From positions 62,194 through 126,193 of the forward strand of contig NZ_KB889640.1 of assembly GCF_000372745.1 (NCBI RefSeq): a stretch of DNA of 64,000 bases. Reading direction: 5' to 3'. The DNA comes from Embleya scabrispora DSM 41855 (GTDB lineage Bacteria > Actinomycetota > Actinomycetes > Streptomycetales > Streptomycetaceae). This document shows, one piece after another, positions 51,407-59,965 of the stretch. Below the pieces are notes generated by a model. It ran no database searches and was not told the origin of the DNA. It saw only the letters and a list, made by a program, of their open reading frames with translations. Position 1 is the first letter of the stretch. Each line of letters opens with the position of its first letter. A program made the translations under genes and the position numbers.

Positions 51407-54007
51407 ATGGTGCGGTCGATTCCGAACGGATCCGCGCAGGACCTGCGCACCCGGCTGGACGCGCTCGTGGCCGGTCACGACCGCCGCTGCCGCGTGGACG
51501 ACGTCTGGCTGCATCTGTTCGACCCGCGCATGCCCGCGCTCGACCACGGTTGGAAACTGCACGTCTCGGCCCGCCCCGAGGACTTCCCGCAGACGCTGGA
51601 CCTGCTGGTCCCGGTCCTGCTGCGCTACCCCTGCCTGGCCAAGTTCGCGGCCGGCACCGCCGTCCTGGAGGAACTCAACGCCGGAGTACGCGACCCCGCC
51701 GTGGTCGGCAAGGCGGTCACCGTCTACCCGCGCGAACAGGACGTGGCGGCCCTCGGCCGGGAACTGGCCGACGTCCTGGCCGGTCGCGGCGGCCCGCGCG
51801 TGCTCAGCGACCGCCGGGTCCGCCCCGACGCGCCCGTCTACTACCGCTACGGGCCCTTCCGCGCCCTCGGCTCCAGTGCCGCCGAATTGGTGATGACCGG
51901 CCCCGACGGACAGCGCTTCCCCGGCCGGGCGGGCATCCGCTACCGCCAACCACCGTGGGCGGCGGACCCGTTCGGCGCCCCCGCACCGGCCCCGGGACGC
52001 CCCGCCCGCCTGGTCGGCGGCCGCTACCGGCTCACCACGGGCATCGCCCGCTCCCCGCACGGAGACGTCTATCGCGCGTTGGACACCACGACCGGCGAGC
52101 GGGTGGTGGTCAAGCAGGCCAGGGCGTACGCGGGCGAGGACGGCGACGGGGTGGACGCCCGGGGCCGGTTGCGGCACGAGCGCGCCGTGTTGGCGACCCT
52201 GGCCGATCTCGACGGCGTACCCCGCGTGCTCGACCATCTGCGCCACGGTGAGGACGAATACCTGGTCACCACCGACTGCGGCCCCGAAGACCTGCGCCGC
52301 GACGTACACGCGCACGGCCCCTATCCGGGCGACGCGCTGCCCGGGCGCCGGGTGACCGCGCTGGCCCGCCGACTGCTCGCGGTCCTGGACGGAATGCACG
52401 CCCGGGGCGTGGTGATGCTCGACCTGAAACCGGCCAACGTGGTGCTCGACACGGACGGCACCTGCCGGCTGGTCGACTTCGGCATCAGCGCGCTGGGCCC
52501 ACATCGCCCGACGGGCGGCACTCCCGGCTACACCCTCACGACCGGCTCGACCGACGACCCGCCCGACCCGGCGGACGACCTGTACGCGCTGGGCGCGACG
52601 CTGCACTACGCGCTGACCGGCATGGACCCGGTGATCGTCGACCCCGACCCGGCCGTCGACCGCGATCGCACCCTGGCCTGCCTGGCCGCCGCGCTGCCGG
52701 GCGCCGCGCACCGACCGGTCCGGGCGTTGGTCGCCGGCTTGCTCGACCTCGATCGCGCGCGGCGCATCGACTGCGCCCGGCGCCTGCGGGCCGGCCTGCC
52801 CGAACCGCCACGCGGACGCCGGTTGCCGACGCCGCCGCGGATCACCGCCCGCCTCCTGGACGACGTGATCACCCACGCCGTGGCCGACTGCGTACGCGCC
52901 GCCGCCGACCTGCCCGCCGGGTCCGGCCCGCGGCCGGGATCGACGCTGGCGCTCTACGCGGGCGCGGCCGGGGTGGGCCTGGAACTGCTGCACCACCTCG
53001 ACCGGCCGGGCGTGCCGAAAGCGGTCGCCGAGTCGGCCCGGCGCACCGCGGCACACCCCGAATCGGGCGCGCTCTCCGGCGCGTTGTACACCGGTCGGAC
53101 CGGGGTCGAACTCTTCCTGCGCGGCGCGGCCGTGCTGCCGGGCGGCGACGTCCCGCTGCTGCCGGCCTTCCCATCCGAGCCGCTGCCGTACGACCACACC
53201 GGTGACCAGATCGGCGGCGCGGCGGGCGCCGGGACGGGCCATCTGCTGCTTGCCCGGCAGGCGCACCGGGCAGGGCGGGTCGAGCAGGTCGCCAAGCATC
53301 TGGCCGCGGCGAACGCCTGCGCCAAGGCACTCCTGGACCGGTGCCACGACCCGGAGCACGCCGAGCTCGACCTGCCACCGGCCTCCTCGCGTGCGGCCTA
53401 CGCGCACGGCTACGCCCACGGCAGCGCCGGCATCGTGCACTTCCTGCACGCGCTGACCGTCCTGCACGCCCGCCGGGACGCGGACCCCGACCCGGCGCTC
53501 GCGCTCGCGGCCCGCGAGGGTCTGGATCGACTCGCCGCCGAGACACCGGGGTTGCTCGCCTCGGCGACTCGCCCGGGCGCCGCCCGGCACTTCGGGTCCT
53601 GGTGTCGGGGCCTGGCCGGGATCGGCACCGTGCTGATCGCGGCGGGCTCGCCCGCCCGAGAGCCGGAACTGCTCGAACTCGGCCTGCGCTGCGCGCGGTT
53701 GTGCCATGCGCTCGCGCCGAGGATGAGCCTGGTGTCGCAGTGCTGTGGCCTGTCCGGAGTCGGCGAGCTGCTCGTGGACGCCGCGCTCGCCACCGGTGAC
53801 GACGAATACTGGCGGGCCGCGGAGAACGTGGTGGCACTGATCCTGGCCCGCAGCGGAGGTACGGTGCGCCGCCCGCTGTTCCCGGACAACACGCTCGCCG
53901 GCGCCGACCCGGGCTGGGCCACGGGCGGCGCGGGCGTGCTCTCCCTGCTGCGCCGCGTGCGCGACCGGGGCGGCGAGCGCCTCGTCGCACCGCCGCACAG
54001 CCTGTGA
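51407..54007 (+). CDS. lanL2: Class IV-type lanthipeptide synthetase with CCG cyclase motif (locus 2, 866 aa)
   Basis: ATG 51407 has GCAGGAG upstream. The lyase domain (about 1-205) has GWKLHVSA (Lys50/His52) and GKAVTVYPREQD. The kinase (about 215-460) has VVVKQAR (Lys236), MLDLKPANVVLD (Asp339, Asn344) and VDFGIS (Asp357), a canonical DFG. The LanC-like domain has Cys733 (SWCRGLAG) and Cys779-Cys780 (QCCGLSG). The third zinc ligand, normally His of CHG, is Cys. Such CCG sites are known from ProcM-like LanM enzymes and linked there to higher thiolate reactivity. The rest of the toroid repeats look normal. It acts on lanA2 by position. Confidence 0.92.
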   Translation: MVRSIPNGSAQDLRTRLDALVAGHDRRCRVDDVWLHLFDPRMPALDHGWKLHVSARPEDFPQTLDLLVPVLLRYPCLAKFAAGTAVLEELNAGVRDPAVVGKAVTVYPREQDVAALGRELADVLAGRGGPRVLSDRRVRPDAPVYYRYGPFRALGSSAAELVMTGPDGQRFPGRAGIRYRQPPWAADPFGAPAPAPGRPARLVGGRYRLTTGIARSPHGDVYRALDTTTGERVVVKQARAYAGEDGDGVDARGRLRHERAVLATLADLDGVPRVLDHLRHGEDEYLVTTDCGPEDLRRDVHAHGPYPGDALPGRRVTALARRLLAVLDGMHARGVVMLDLKPANVVLDTDGTCRLVDFGISALGPHRPTGGTPGYTLTTGSTDDPPDPADDLYALGATLHYALTGMDPVIVDPDPAVDRDRTLACLAAALPGAAHRPVRALVAGLLDLDRARRIDCARRLRAGLPEPPRGRRLPTPPRITARLLDDVITHAVADCVRAAADLPAGSGPRPGSTLALYAGAAGVGLELLHHLDRPGVPKAVAESARRTAAHPESGALSGALYTGRTGVELFLRGAAVLPGGDVPLLPAFPSEPLPYDHTGDQIGGAAGAGTGHLLLARQAHRAGRVEQVAKHLAAANACAKALLDRCHDPEHAELDLPPASSRAAYAHGYAHGSAGIVHFLHALTVLHARRDADPDPALALAAREGLDRLAAETPGLLASATRPGAARHFGSWCRGLAGIGTVLIAAGSPAREPELLELGLRCARLCHALAPRMSLVSQCCGLSGVGELLVDAALATGDDEYWRAAENVVALILARSGGTVRRPLFPDNTLAGADPGWATGGAGVLSLLRRVRDRGGERLVAPPHSL

Positions 54008-54229
54008 CGGTGCGCCGCGCCGGTCCGACGGAGGCTACCCACCGAGCGGCCGTTGCGCCGCGCGGTTCGGCGCGCGGGGCGCGCGTGGTTCCGGAACCCG
54101 TCCGCGCGATATCCGGGGGTTGGCACTACCTGTAGTGGCCGGGTGGCACGCTCGTCCAGGGGGGTCGCCGCCGGACATGCTGAACCCGTCAACCCGCTGG
54201 TTCCCCGAGATTGTGCAGGAGTTCGGCTC

Positions 54230-55393
54230 GTGCGAGAGCAAGCATGGCAGAGGTTTCGTTCTTCCGGTCGGTCGCAGGACGGTCGGCGCAAAGTCGTGCC
54301 GGCCGCGATGGTCGTCGGCGTGCTGGCGATGGGTGTCCTGGCACCGCCCGCGGCATCCGCTGCCGCCGGGCCGGACACCGTCCGGCAGAGCCTGAGCGCA
54401 CTGGTGCGCTCCGACGAGCTGCCCGCCGGGCTGGCGAGCGTCAGCGACCGGGCGGGCCACACCCGCACCTACACCGCGGGGGTGGGCGACCTGGCCACCG
54501 GCACGAAGGTGCCCAGGGACGGGCAGGTGCGGATCGGCAGCAACACCAAGGCGTTCACCGCGGTGGTCGTGCTGCAACTGGTCGGCGAAGGCAGGATCGG
54601 CCTCGACGACAAGGTCGACACCCACCTGCCGGGCCTGGTGCGCGGGGAGGGCATCGACGGTCGCCGCATCACCGTGCGTCAACTCCTCCAGCAGACCAGC
54701 GGACTTCCCAACTACAGCGACCATCTCGGGGAGGAGGTCCGCTACTTCGAACCGCGCGAACTCGTCGACATCGCTCTCCGACACAAGGCCGACTTCGACC
54801 CCGGGACGAAGTGGAAATACAGCAACACGAACTACGTACTGGCCGGCCTGATCGTCGAGAAGGTCACCGGCCGACACCTCGCCCAGGAGATGGACCAACG
54901 CATCATCAAGCGCATCGGGCTGCGCCACACCTACTTCCCCGCCCCCGGTGACGCGACCATCCGAGAACCCCATCCCAAGGGCTACTACCGGGTCTCGGCC
55001 GATGCGCCCCCGACCGACATCACGGAGATCGACCCCTCCTGGGGCTGGGCGGCCGGTCAGCTGATCTCCACCAACTCCGACCTCAACCGGTTCTACACCG
55101 CGCTCCTGTCCGGCCGTCTCCTGCCGGCGGCCCAACTCGCCGAGATGCGCACCACCGTCCCCGCCGAGGAAACCTTCGGCCGTGGCGCCCGCTACGGGCT
55201 GGGGCTCGTGAGCAAGCCGCTGCCGTGCGGCGGCCTCTACTGGGGCCACGGCGGCAGCTTCCCGGGATACGAGACCCGGGGCGGGGCCACCGACGACGGC
55301 CGCGCCGTCAACGTCGCGGTGACCATGCAACTCGACGGCCAGGCAGCCCGGGACCGCGTCGACGCCGTCGTGAACACGGCCCTTTGCCGCTGA
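54230..55393 (+). CDS. Secreted serine hydrolase, beta-lactamase/D-Ala-D-Ala carboxypeptidase family (387 aa)
   Basis: Penicillin-binding-protein-like class C serine hydrolase. GTG 54230 has CAGGAG 8 nt upstream. The signal region (GRRKVVPAAMVVGVLAMGVLAPPAASA) predicts export. Active-site motifs are SNTK (Ser104, Lys107), YSN (Tyr197-Asn199) and HGGSFPGY (the HxG in place of KTG). The core order and length are normal. It lies 222 bp after lanL2 on the same strand. It may act on peptidoglycan; a role in trimming the lanthipeptide leader is possible but unsupported. Confidence 0.9.
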   Translation: MREQAWQRFRSSGRSQDGRRKVVPAAMVVGVLAMGVLAPPAASAAAGPDTVRQSLSALVRSDELPAGLASVSDRAGHTRTYTAGVGDLATGTKVPRDGQVRIGSNTKAFTAVVVLQLVGEGRIGLDDKVDTHLPGLVRGEGIDGRRITVRQLLQQTSGLPNYSDHLGEEVRYFEPRELVDIALRHKADFDPGTKWKYSNTNYVLAGLIVEKVTGRHLAQEMDQRIIKRIGLRHTYFPAPGDATIREPHPKGYYRVSADAPPTDITEIDPSWGWAAGQLISTNSDLNRFYTALLSGRLLPAAQLAEMRTTVPAEETFGRGARYGLGLVSKPLPCGGLYWGHGGSFPGYETRGGATDDGRAVNVAVTMQLDGQAARDRVDAVVNTALCR

Positions 55394-55405
55394 ACCGCAG
55401 CTGAC

Positions 55406-55453
55406 AGGGACCGTCCGGCCGGGTGCGGTGACGCCCCCGGCCGGACGGTCCCT
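55406..55453 (+). terminator. Terminator after the serine hydrolase gene
   Basis: An 18-bp perfect stem AGGGACCGTCCGGCCGGG and its complement, 12-nt loop, starting 13 bp after the stop. Confidence 0.9.
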
Positions 55454-55606
55454 CGTCGTCGACCCACCCCCGACCGCTCAGCCGGCCGTCCGGGCACGCC
55501 GATGTGATCTCCGAGTCGTGGTGTGCGCGTCCGGAACAGGGCATACAAGGGGAATCCGTCCATCGGAGAGGCCGAGGAAAGGCGCGGAAGAGGAGAAGGG
55601 AGCCGA

Positions 55607-56926
55607 ATGCCGTCGGAAGTCGATCTGACTGCGGCGCTGTCCAGGGTCAAGGAGAGCGAAACCTCGCTGGTCGCCCAGGTTTTGCGCACCACCGTGGCGG
55701 CGGTGACCTCCTACGTCGCCGCGCTGTTCCTGGCCGGAGCCGACCCGCAGCCGATCCTGGCCCCGCTCACGGCGCTTCTGGTGGTCCAGGTCACCTCGTA
55801 CGCGACCTTCACCACCGGCGCCCAGCGGGTGGCCAGCGTCGTCTTCGGGGTCCTGATCGCGGTGCTGTTCAGCGAGGCCGTCGGGCTCAACTGGTGGAGT
55901 CTGACCCTGCTGCTGTTGGCCTCGCTCGGCCTGGGGCACCTGATCCGGCTCGGCGACTCGATCAACGAGGTGGCGATCAGCGCGATGATCGTGCTGGGCG
56001 TCAGCCAGGTCGCCGACACCGCGTGGGACCGGGTCGCGGAGACCCTGATCGGCGCCGCCGTCGGCATGGTGTTCTCCCTGGTCCTGGCGCCGCCAGTGCA
56101 CGTGCGGCCCGCGAACGAGGCGGTGATGTCCGCCTTCGACGCGCTGACCCGACTCCTGGACACCATGGCCGGGGAGCTCGACGACGACGTCGACTACCAC
56201 CGGGCGCACAGCTGGCTGGAGGAGGCCCGCCGGATCGACCGGGACATCGTGCGGGTGGACGCGACGCTGTCCACCGCCGAGGAGGGCACCCGACTCAATC
56301 CGCGCGGCCGGCGGGCCACGGTGCGGGTGCTCGCGCTGCGCAGCGGCCTGGACACCGCCGAGATCAGCGCGGTGGCGCTGCGCATGGTGTGCCGGGCGCT
56401 GGGCGGGCTGTACGCGCGGGGCGAACGCGGCGAACCGGCGTACACCGAGATCCCGTTGGCCACCGCGCAATCGCTGCGCAGCCTGTTTCGCTCGCTGGCC
56501 GCGCTGTTCGCGGCATACGGCCACCTGGTCGTGCTGCACGGCCAGGACCGCCCGGAGGACTCCGCCCTGGCCGAGGAGAGGCTGCGTGAACGGCTGATCG
56601 AGGCGGATGCGGATCGCTCGCGGACCGAGGCGATCCTGCTCGCCGACTCGATCGAGAACCCGGACCGCTGGGAGCTGTACGGCACCCTGCTGACCGCGGT
56701 CGACAAACTCGTGGACGAGACCCGGCCGGCGGGCACCCCGGGGGACCTGGCGCAGCGGATCGACGAGCGCCGCCGGCGGCTCGCCGAGGAGCGCCGGCTG
56801 CGGGCCGCGGTCACCCGCCCCGGCCCGGCGGTGCGTGAGCGCATCCGCCGGGTCGTCGCGCCCAGCGATCGGCTGCTGCGGGTGCCACGCCGGCTGCACC
56901 GACACACGCTGCGCCGACGCGGGTGA
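55607..56926 (+). CDS. Aromatic-acid-exporter/FUSC-type membrane protein (439 aa)
   Basis: ATG 55607 has AAGGGAG upstream. About six hydrophobic helices in residues 25-165 (VTSYVAALFLAGADPQPILAPLTALLVVQV; FGVLIAVLFSEAVGLNWWSLTLLLLASLGLGHLI; EVAISAMIVLGVSQV) fit half of a FUSC/ArAE family exporter. A long cytoplasmic helical domain (170-439) is rich in Arg/Glu and may form coiled coils (ERLRERLIEADADRSRTEAI). It probably forms a dimer to make a full transporter of aromatic or fusaric-type acids. Substrate unknown. Confidence 0.85.
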   Translation: MPSEVDLTAALSRVKESETSLVAQVLRTTVAAVTSYVAALFLAGADPQPILAPLTALLVVQVTSYATFTTGAQRVASVVFGVLIAVLFSEAVGLNWWSLTLLLLASLGLGHLIRLGDSINEVAISAMIVLGVSQVADTAWDRVAETLIGAAVGMVFSLVLAPPVHVRPANEAVMSAFDALTRLLDTMAGELDDDVDYHRAHSWLEEARRIDRDIVRVDATLSTAEEGTRLNPRGRRATVRVLALRSGLDTAEISAVALRMVCRALGGLYARGERGEPAYTEIPLATAQSLRSLFRSLAALFAAYGHLVVLHGQDRPEDSALAEERLRERLIEADADRSRTEAILLADSIENPDRWELYGTLLTAVDKLVDETRPAGTPGDLAQRIDERRRRLAEERRLRAAVTRPGPAVRERIRRVVAPSDRLLRVPRRLHRHTLRRRG

Positions 56927-57031
56927 CGGGTCCGGCCCGCCGCCGCACGACGCACCCGGCGCCCGCAGCGCACGCGCGACGCATCCGGTGCGCGCGAGGC
57001 CCGGGCGCGCGTCCACGGGTAGCCGACCCGG

Positions 57032-57211
57032 TCATCGGGTCGGTTGCGGCTTCGGGTTGCCGGTCAGGCCGCTTTCGTAGGCGGCGATCACCAACTGGGC
57101 CCGGTCGCGGGCGCCGAGTTTGGTCAGCAGTCGGCTGACGTGGGTCTCGACCGTGCCGATCGTGACGAACAGCTCGGCGGCGATCTCGGCGTTCGAGGAG
57201 CCGGTCGCGAT
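57032..57211 (-). pseudogene. C-terminal LuxR helix-turn-helix remnant of a response regulator
   Basis: [45 protein letters not shown] is the DNA-binding end of a NarL/LuxR response regulator. The sequence just upstream (57212 onward, minus strand) is Arg/Gly/Pro-rich and lacks the receiver domain and the rest of the HTH start. It is therefore a 5'-deleted copy, similar to but distinct from the intact regulator at 59.3 kb. Confidence 0.8.
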
Positions 57212-57545
57212 CAGGAACCTTGGGTGGTCCGGATGGATGGGTACGCCCGTGGCGTCGTCGAGTCCACGTCCCGACGCTACGCGCACGGGAGCGGCCGGAC
57301 CTCTGCCCACGGAACCACTCGCGGAATCCACCTCGGGTCGGATGCCCGGACCGGCGTCCCTCCTGCGACAGACCTCTGCCCGGTCTTTCCCCCGCCGGAC
57401 GCGAACACCTCGCGGTGGCTGCGAGGTTCGACGGACACACCGTCCGCCGACGCCGAGGAGTGGTCCCATCGTGACGAGCCGACACCCGTGCCCGGTAAGC
57501 GGCTCCCCCGCTGTCGAGACCGAACGGGTCCGTCCCGCGGCCGGG
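57212..57545. other. Gene-free stretch before rhomboid-like gene
   Basis: About 330 bp where only low-complexity frames occur on both strands. No promoter, repeat or RNA can be supported. Confidence 0.4.
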
Positions 57546-58190
57546 ATGCGCATGGTCGGCCGCTCGCGCGCGACTCGGGCGAGGTGTCGGGCCGCGTCGG
57601 TGCGGCGCGGCGCGCTGCCGGTGGCCTACCTGATCGTGGCCGGGACCGTGACGGCCGTTCAGGAGTGGCTGCTCGGCCCTGCGGAGCGCGCCGCGCTGGT
57701 CGGCTGGTCCTCGACGAACCCGAGCAACCTGCGCGGCCGGCCGATCGAGGCCCTGGGCACCTCGGCCTTCGTGTTCGAGCCCGGCCCGTGGCCGCAACTC
57801 GCGCTCGCCGTGCTCGTGTTGCTTGCCCTGGGCGATCGCTTCGGCAATCTCCGGGCCGCCCTGCTCGTGGCCTTCGGGCATCTGGGCGGCACGCTGCTCG
57901 CCCAGGGCATCCCGGCCGGTCGGATCGCCGCCGGCCGGGGCGGAGGCGCGTCGGCCGACATGCCCGACGTCGGGCCGTCGTACCTGGTGTTCTCGGCGCT
58001 GGGCGCGGTGGCGCTGTACGGGCGCCGGCGGGTGGCGCGCCGGCTCGCGACGGGGTGCTTGTCGTGCGATCGCCGCACCTGTCGGACGGGATCACCGGGT
58101 GGGACGTCACGGCGGTGGGGCACGCGACGGCGTTCCTGACGGGTCTGCTCGTCGGCGGCCGAACGGTGCGCGCCGAGCGGGCCCGACGAC
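57546..58190 (+). pseudogene. Rhomboid-like membrane protein, frameshifted
   Basis: From ATG 57546 the product has rhomboid-like membrane helices ([80 protein letters not shown]). At a GGGG run (58052-58055) the frame leaves the family. The expected continuation VLVVRSPHLSDGITGWDVTAVGHATAFLTGLLVGG is found one frame over. Rhomboid-like proteins of this Streptomyces type lack a clear catalytic Ser anyway. The break is in a homopolymer, so it could be a genuine mutation or a sequencing error. Confidence 0.75.
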
Positions 58191-58503
58191 GGGCGGGCGG
58201 GCACCCCAGGGCCGGCCGGTGCGCGAGGCCCGCACCGGCCGGCCCCGGAGCCGATCTGAGCTCACCCCCGTGCACGAGCTCATGCCGAGCGGTCGAAGGC
58301 CGGGTGTCCGGGGCAGGCCCGGCGAACCGCCGTGTGTCCAGCCAAGCAGCCGGGCCGCACGAGCCGCATCCGGTCGGGGGTGGAGGGGCGGATCGAACCG
58401 GTGCGGTAGTCGAGCCGGACGGGTCAACCCTCGGAGTAGGCGCATGCGGGCGCCGCGTCGGTCCGTCGTACCCTGTGAGCCCCGAAGCCGAGGACCGGAC
58501 ACC
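58191..58503. other. Gene-free stretch
   Basis: About 310 bp without a supported gene. It presumably includes the promoter of the nucleotidyltransferase-like gene at its end. Confidence 0.4.
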
Positions 58504-59259
58504 GTGCGGAACAGCCCCGAAGAACAGCTCATCCACACCGTCGTGGCAGCCGGCGAGCCCTTCGGGGTCGCCCTGGCCGGTGCCCGGGGCCTGCGTCGGC
58601 ACGGCCTGTCGGACCGGGACAGCGACGGCGTCGACGTCGCCCTCGCCGCCCGCGACGCCAGGAAGCTCACCGCCGCCCGCACCGCGATCGTCGCGGCCCT
58701 GACCGAGCAGGGCTGCCGCGTCACCGTCGACGGCAGGGCAGGCGGCAAGGCGTTCGTGCGGATGAGCGTGCGGCCGGCCGGGGCCGGGCACGGCACGCCG
58801 CTCACCCTGCACGTCGCGCCCCGCACCCACGAGCCCGCCGTCGTGGCCGGCGTCCCGGTGCTGCATCCCGACGACCTCGCCGCGGCCAAGCTGGTCACCC
58901 TCGCGCTGCGCTCGGAGGTACGGGACGCCTTCGACGTCTTCGCGCTCGCCGACCACTACGACGTCGACCGGCTGCTCGACCTGGCCCTGGCACACGATCC
59001 GGAGCTGCGTGTCGAGGACTTCCTGACCGCGTTCAAGCGCGTCACCGAGCGCGAGGACGTCGAGTTCACCCGCTTCGGCGCGCCGGCCGCGCGGGCAACC
59101 GCCGTCCGCGCCTGGTTCCAGGACCGGTTCGCCGAGCTCTCCGCCCGGCACAGCCGCCCGATCGCCGCCGCGCTGGACCCGCGGGTACTGGCCAAGCTGG
59201 CGGCCCTGGCGGAGTCGACGGCCCCGGCGGAACGACCGCCCGGCGAGGAACCCGGATGA
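58504..59259 (+). CDS. Nucleotidyltransferase AbiEii/toxin-like domain protein (251 aa)
   Basis: Actinomycete protein with the polymerase-beta-type nucleotidyltransferase fold as in AbiEii-related proteins. GTG 58504. ALAGARGLRRHGLSDRDSDGVDVALAA corresponds to the GG/S-x-D-x-D-like site (here LSDRDSDGVDV). VLHPDDLAAAKLVTLALRSEVRDAFDVFALADHYDVDRLL is the typical following segment (LxPxDLAAxKLxAxxxRxxxRDxxDLxxL). No antitoxin partner is adjacent, so toxin-antitoxin function is doubtful. Confidence 0.75.
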   Translation: MRNSPEEQLIHTVVAAGEPFGVALAGARGLRRHGLSDRDSDGVDVALAARDARKLTAARTAIVAALTEQGCRVTVDGRAGGKAFVRMSVRPAGAGHGTPLTLHVAPRTHEPAVVAGVPVLHPDDLAAAKLVTLALRSEVRDAFDVFALADHYDVDRLLDLALAHDPELRVEDFLTAFKRVTEREDVEFTRFGAPAARATAVRAWFQDRFAELSARHSRPIAAALDPRVLAKLAALAESTAPAERPPGEEPG

Positions 59260-59290
59260 CCCGGGCCGCCGCACCCGCCACGTCGGACGA

Positions 59291-59965
59291 TCAGCGCCGG
59301 CCGCCGGGCGTGACCAGACCGGTCTCGTAGGCCAACACCACCGCCTGGGCCCGGCTGGACAGGTTCAACTTGGCCAGCGCACGGTTGAAGTGGGTCTTGA
59401 CCGTCGACTCGGTGACCACCAGCGTGCCGGCGATCTCGTTGTTGGCCATGCCCCTGCCGACCAGGCGCAGCACCTCCAGTTCCCGCCCGGTCAACGCCGC
59501 CAGGTCGGGCGGCACTTCACCGCCGACGGCGGTGTCGGCGAAGGAGACGTAGGTCTCGACCAGCCGCCGGGTGACACTGGGCGCGAACAGCATGTCGCCG
59601 GCCATCACCGCGTCGATCGCGGCCAACAACCGCTGCGGGCCGATCTCCTTGAGCAGGAACCCGGACGCCCCGGCGCGCAGCGCGGCGTAGACGTACTCGT
59701 CCAGATCGAACGTGGTCAGCACCACGATCCGAGGCGGCGTGCCCTCGGCCGCGGCGAGGATGCGTTCGGTGGCGACCACGCCGCTCACCCCGGGCATCCG
59801 GATGTCCATCAGGATCAGCTCGGGACGCAATTTCCCGGCCATGTCGACGGCCTCGGCCCCGTCGGACGCCTCCCCGACCACCTCGATCCCCGGGGCCGCG
59901 CGTAACAACGCGGCCAGTCCCGCCCGGATCAAGACCTGGTCGTCGACCACCAATACCTTGGTCAC
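59291..59965 (-). CDS. NarL/LuxR-family response regulator (224 aa)
   Basis: GTG 59965. The receiver KVLVVDDQVLIRAGLAALLRAAPG has acidic Asp residues, and the phosphoacceptor Asp is in ELILMDIRMPGVSG. The conserved Thr/Ser (VVLTTFD) and Lys (GFLLKE) are present. LuxR HTH: LTGRELEVLRLVGRGMANNEIAGTLVVTESTVKTHFNRAL. A complete, canonical regulator. The kinase gene reads into it in the same frame without a stop, so its natural start is inferred from family alignment. Confidence 0.93.
   Translation of the reverse strand: MTKVLVVDDQVLIRAGLAALLRAAPGIEVVGEASDGAEAVDMAGKLRPELILMDIRMPGVSGVVATERILAAAEGTPPRIVVLTTFDLDEYVYAALRAGASGFLLKEIGPQRLLAAIDAVMAGDMLFAPSVTRRLVETYVSFADTAVGGEVPPDLAALTGRELEVLRLVGRGMANNEIAGTLVVTESTVKTHFNRALAKLNLSSRAQAVVLAYETGLVTPGGRR

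Noticed and set aside
57120-57545. Upstream extension of the rhomboid-like gene
   Set aside because: The frame is open only because of GC content; no hydrophobic or family-like sequence occurs before ATG 57546.
58504-59259. Toxin-antitoxin module at the nucleotidyltransferase-like gene
   Set aside because: No small partner gene overlaps or adjoins it, so only the domain is called.
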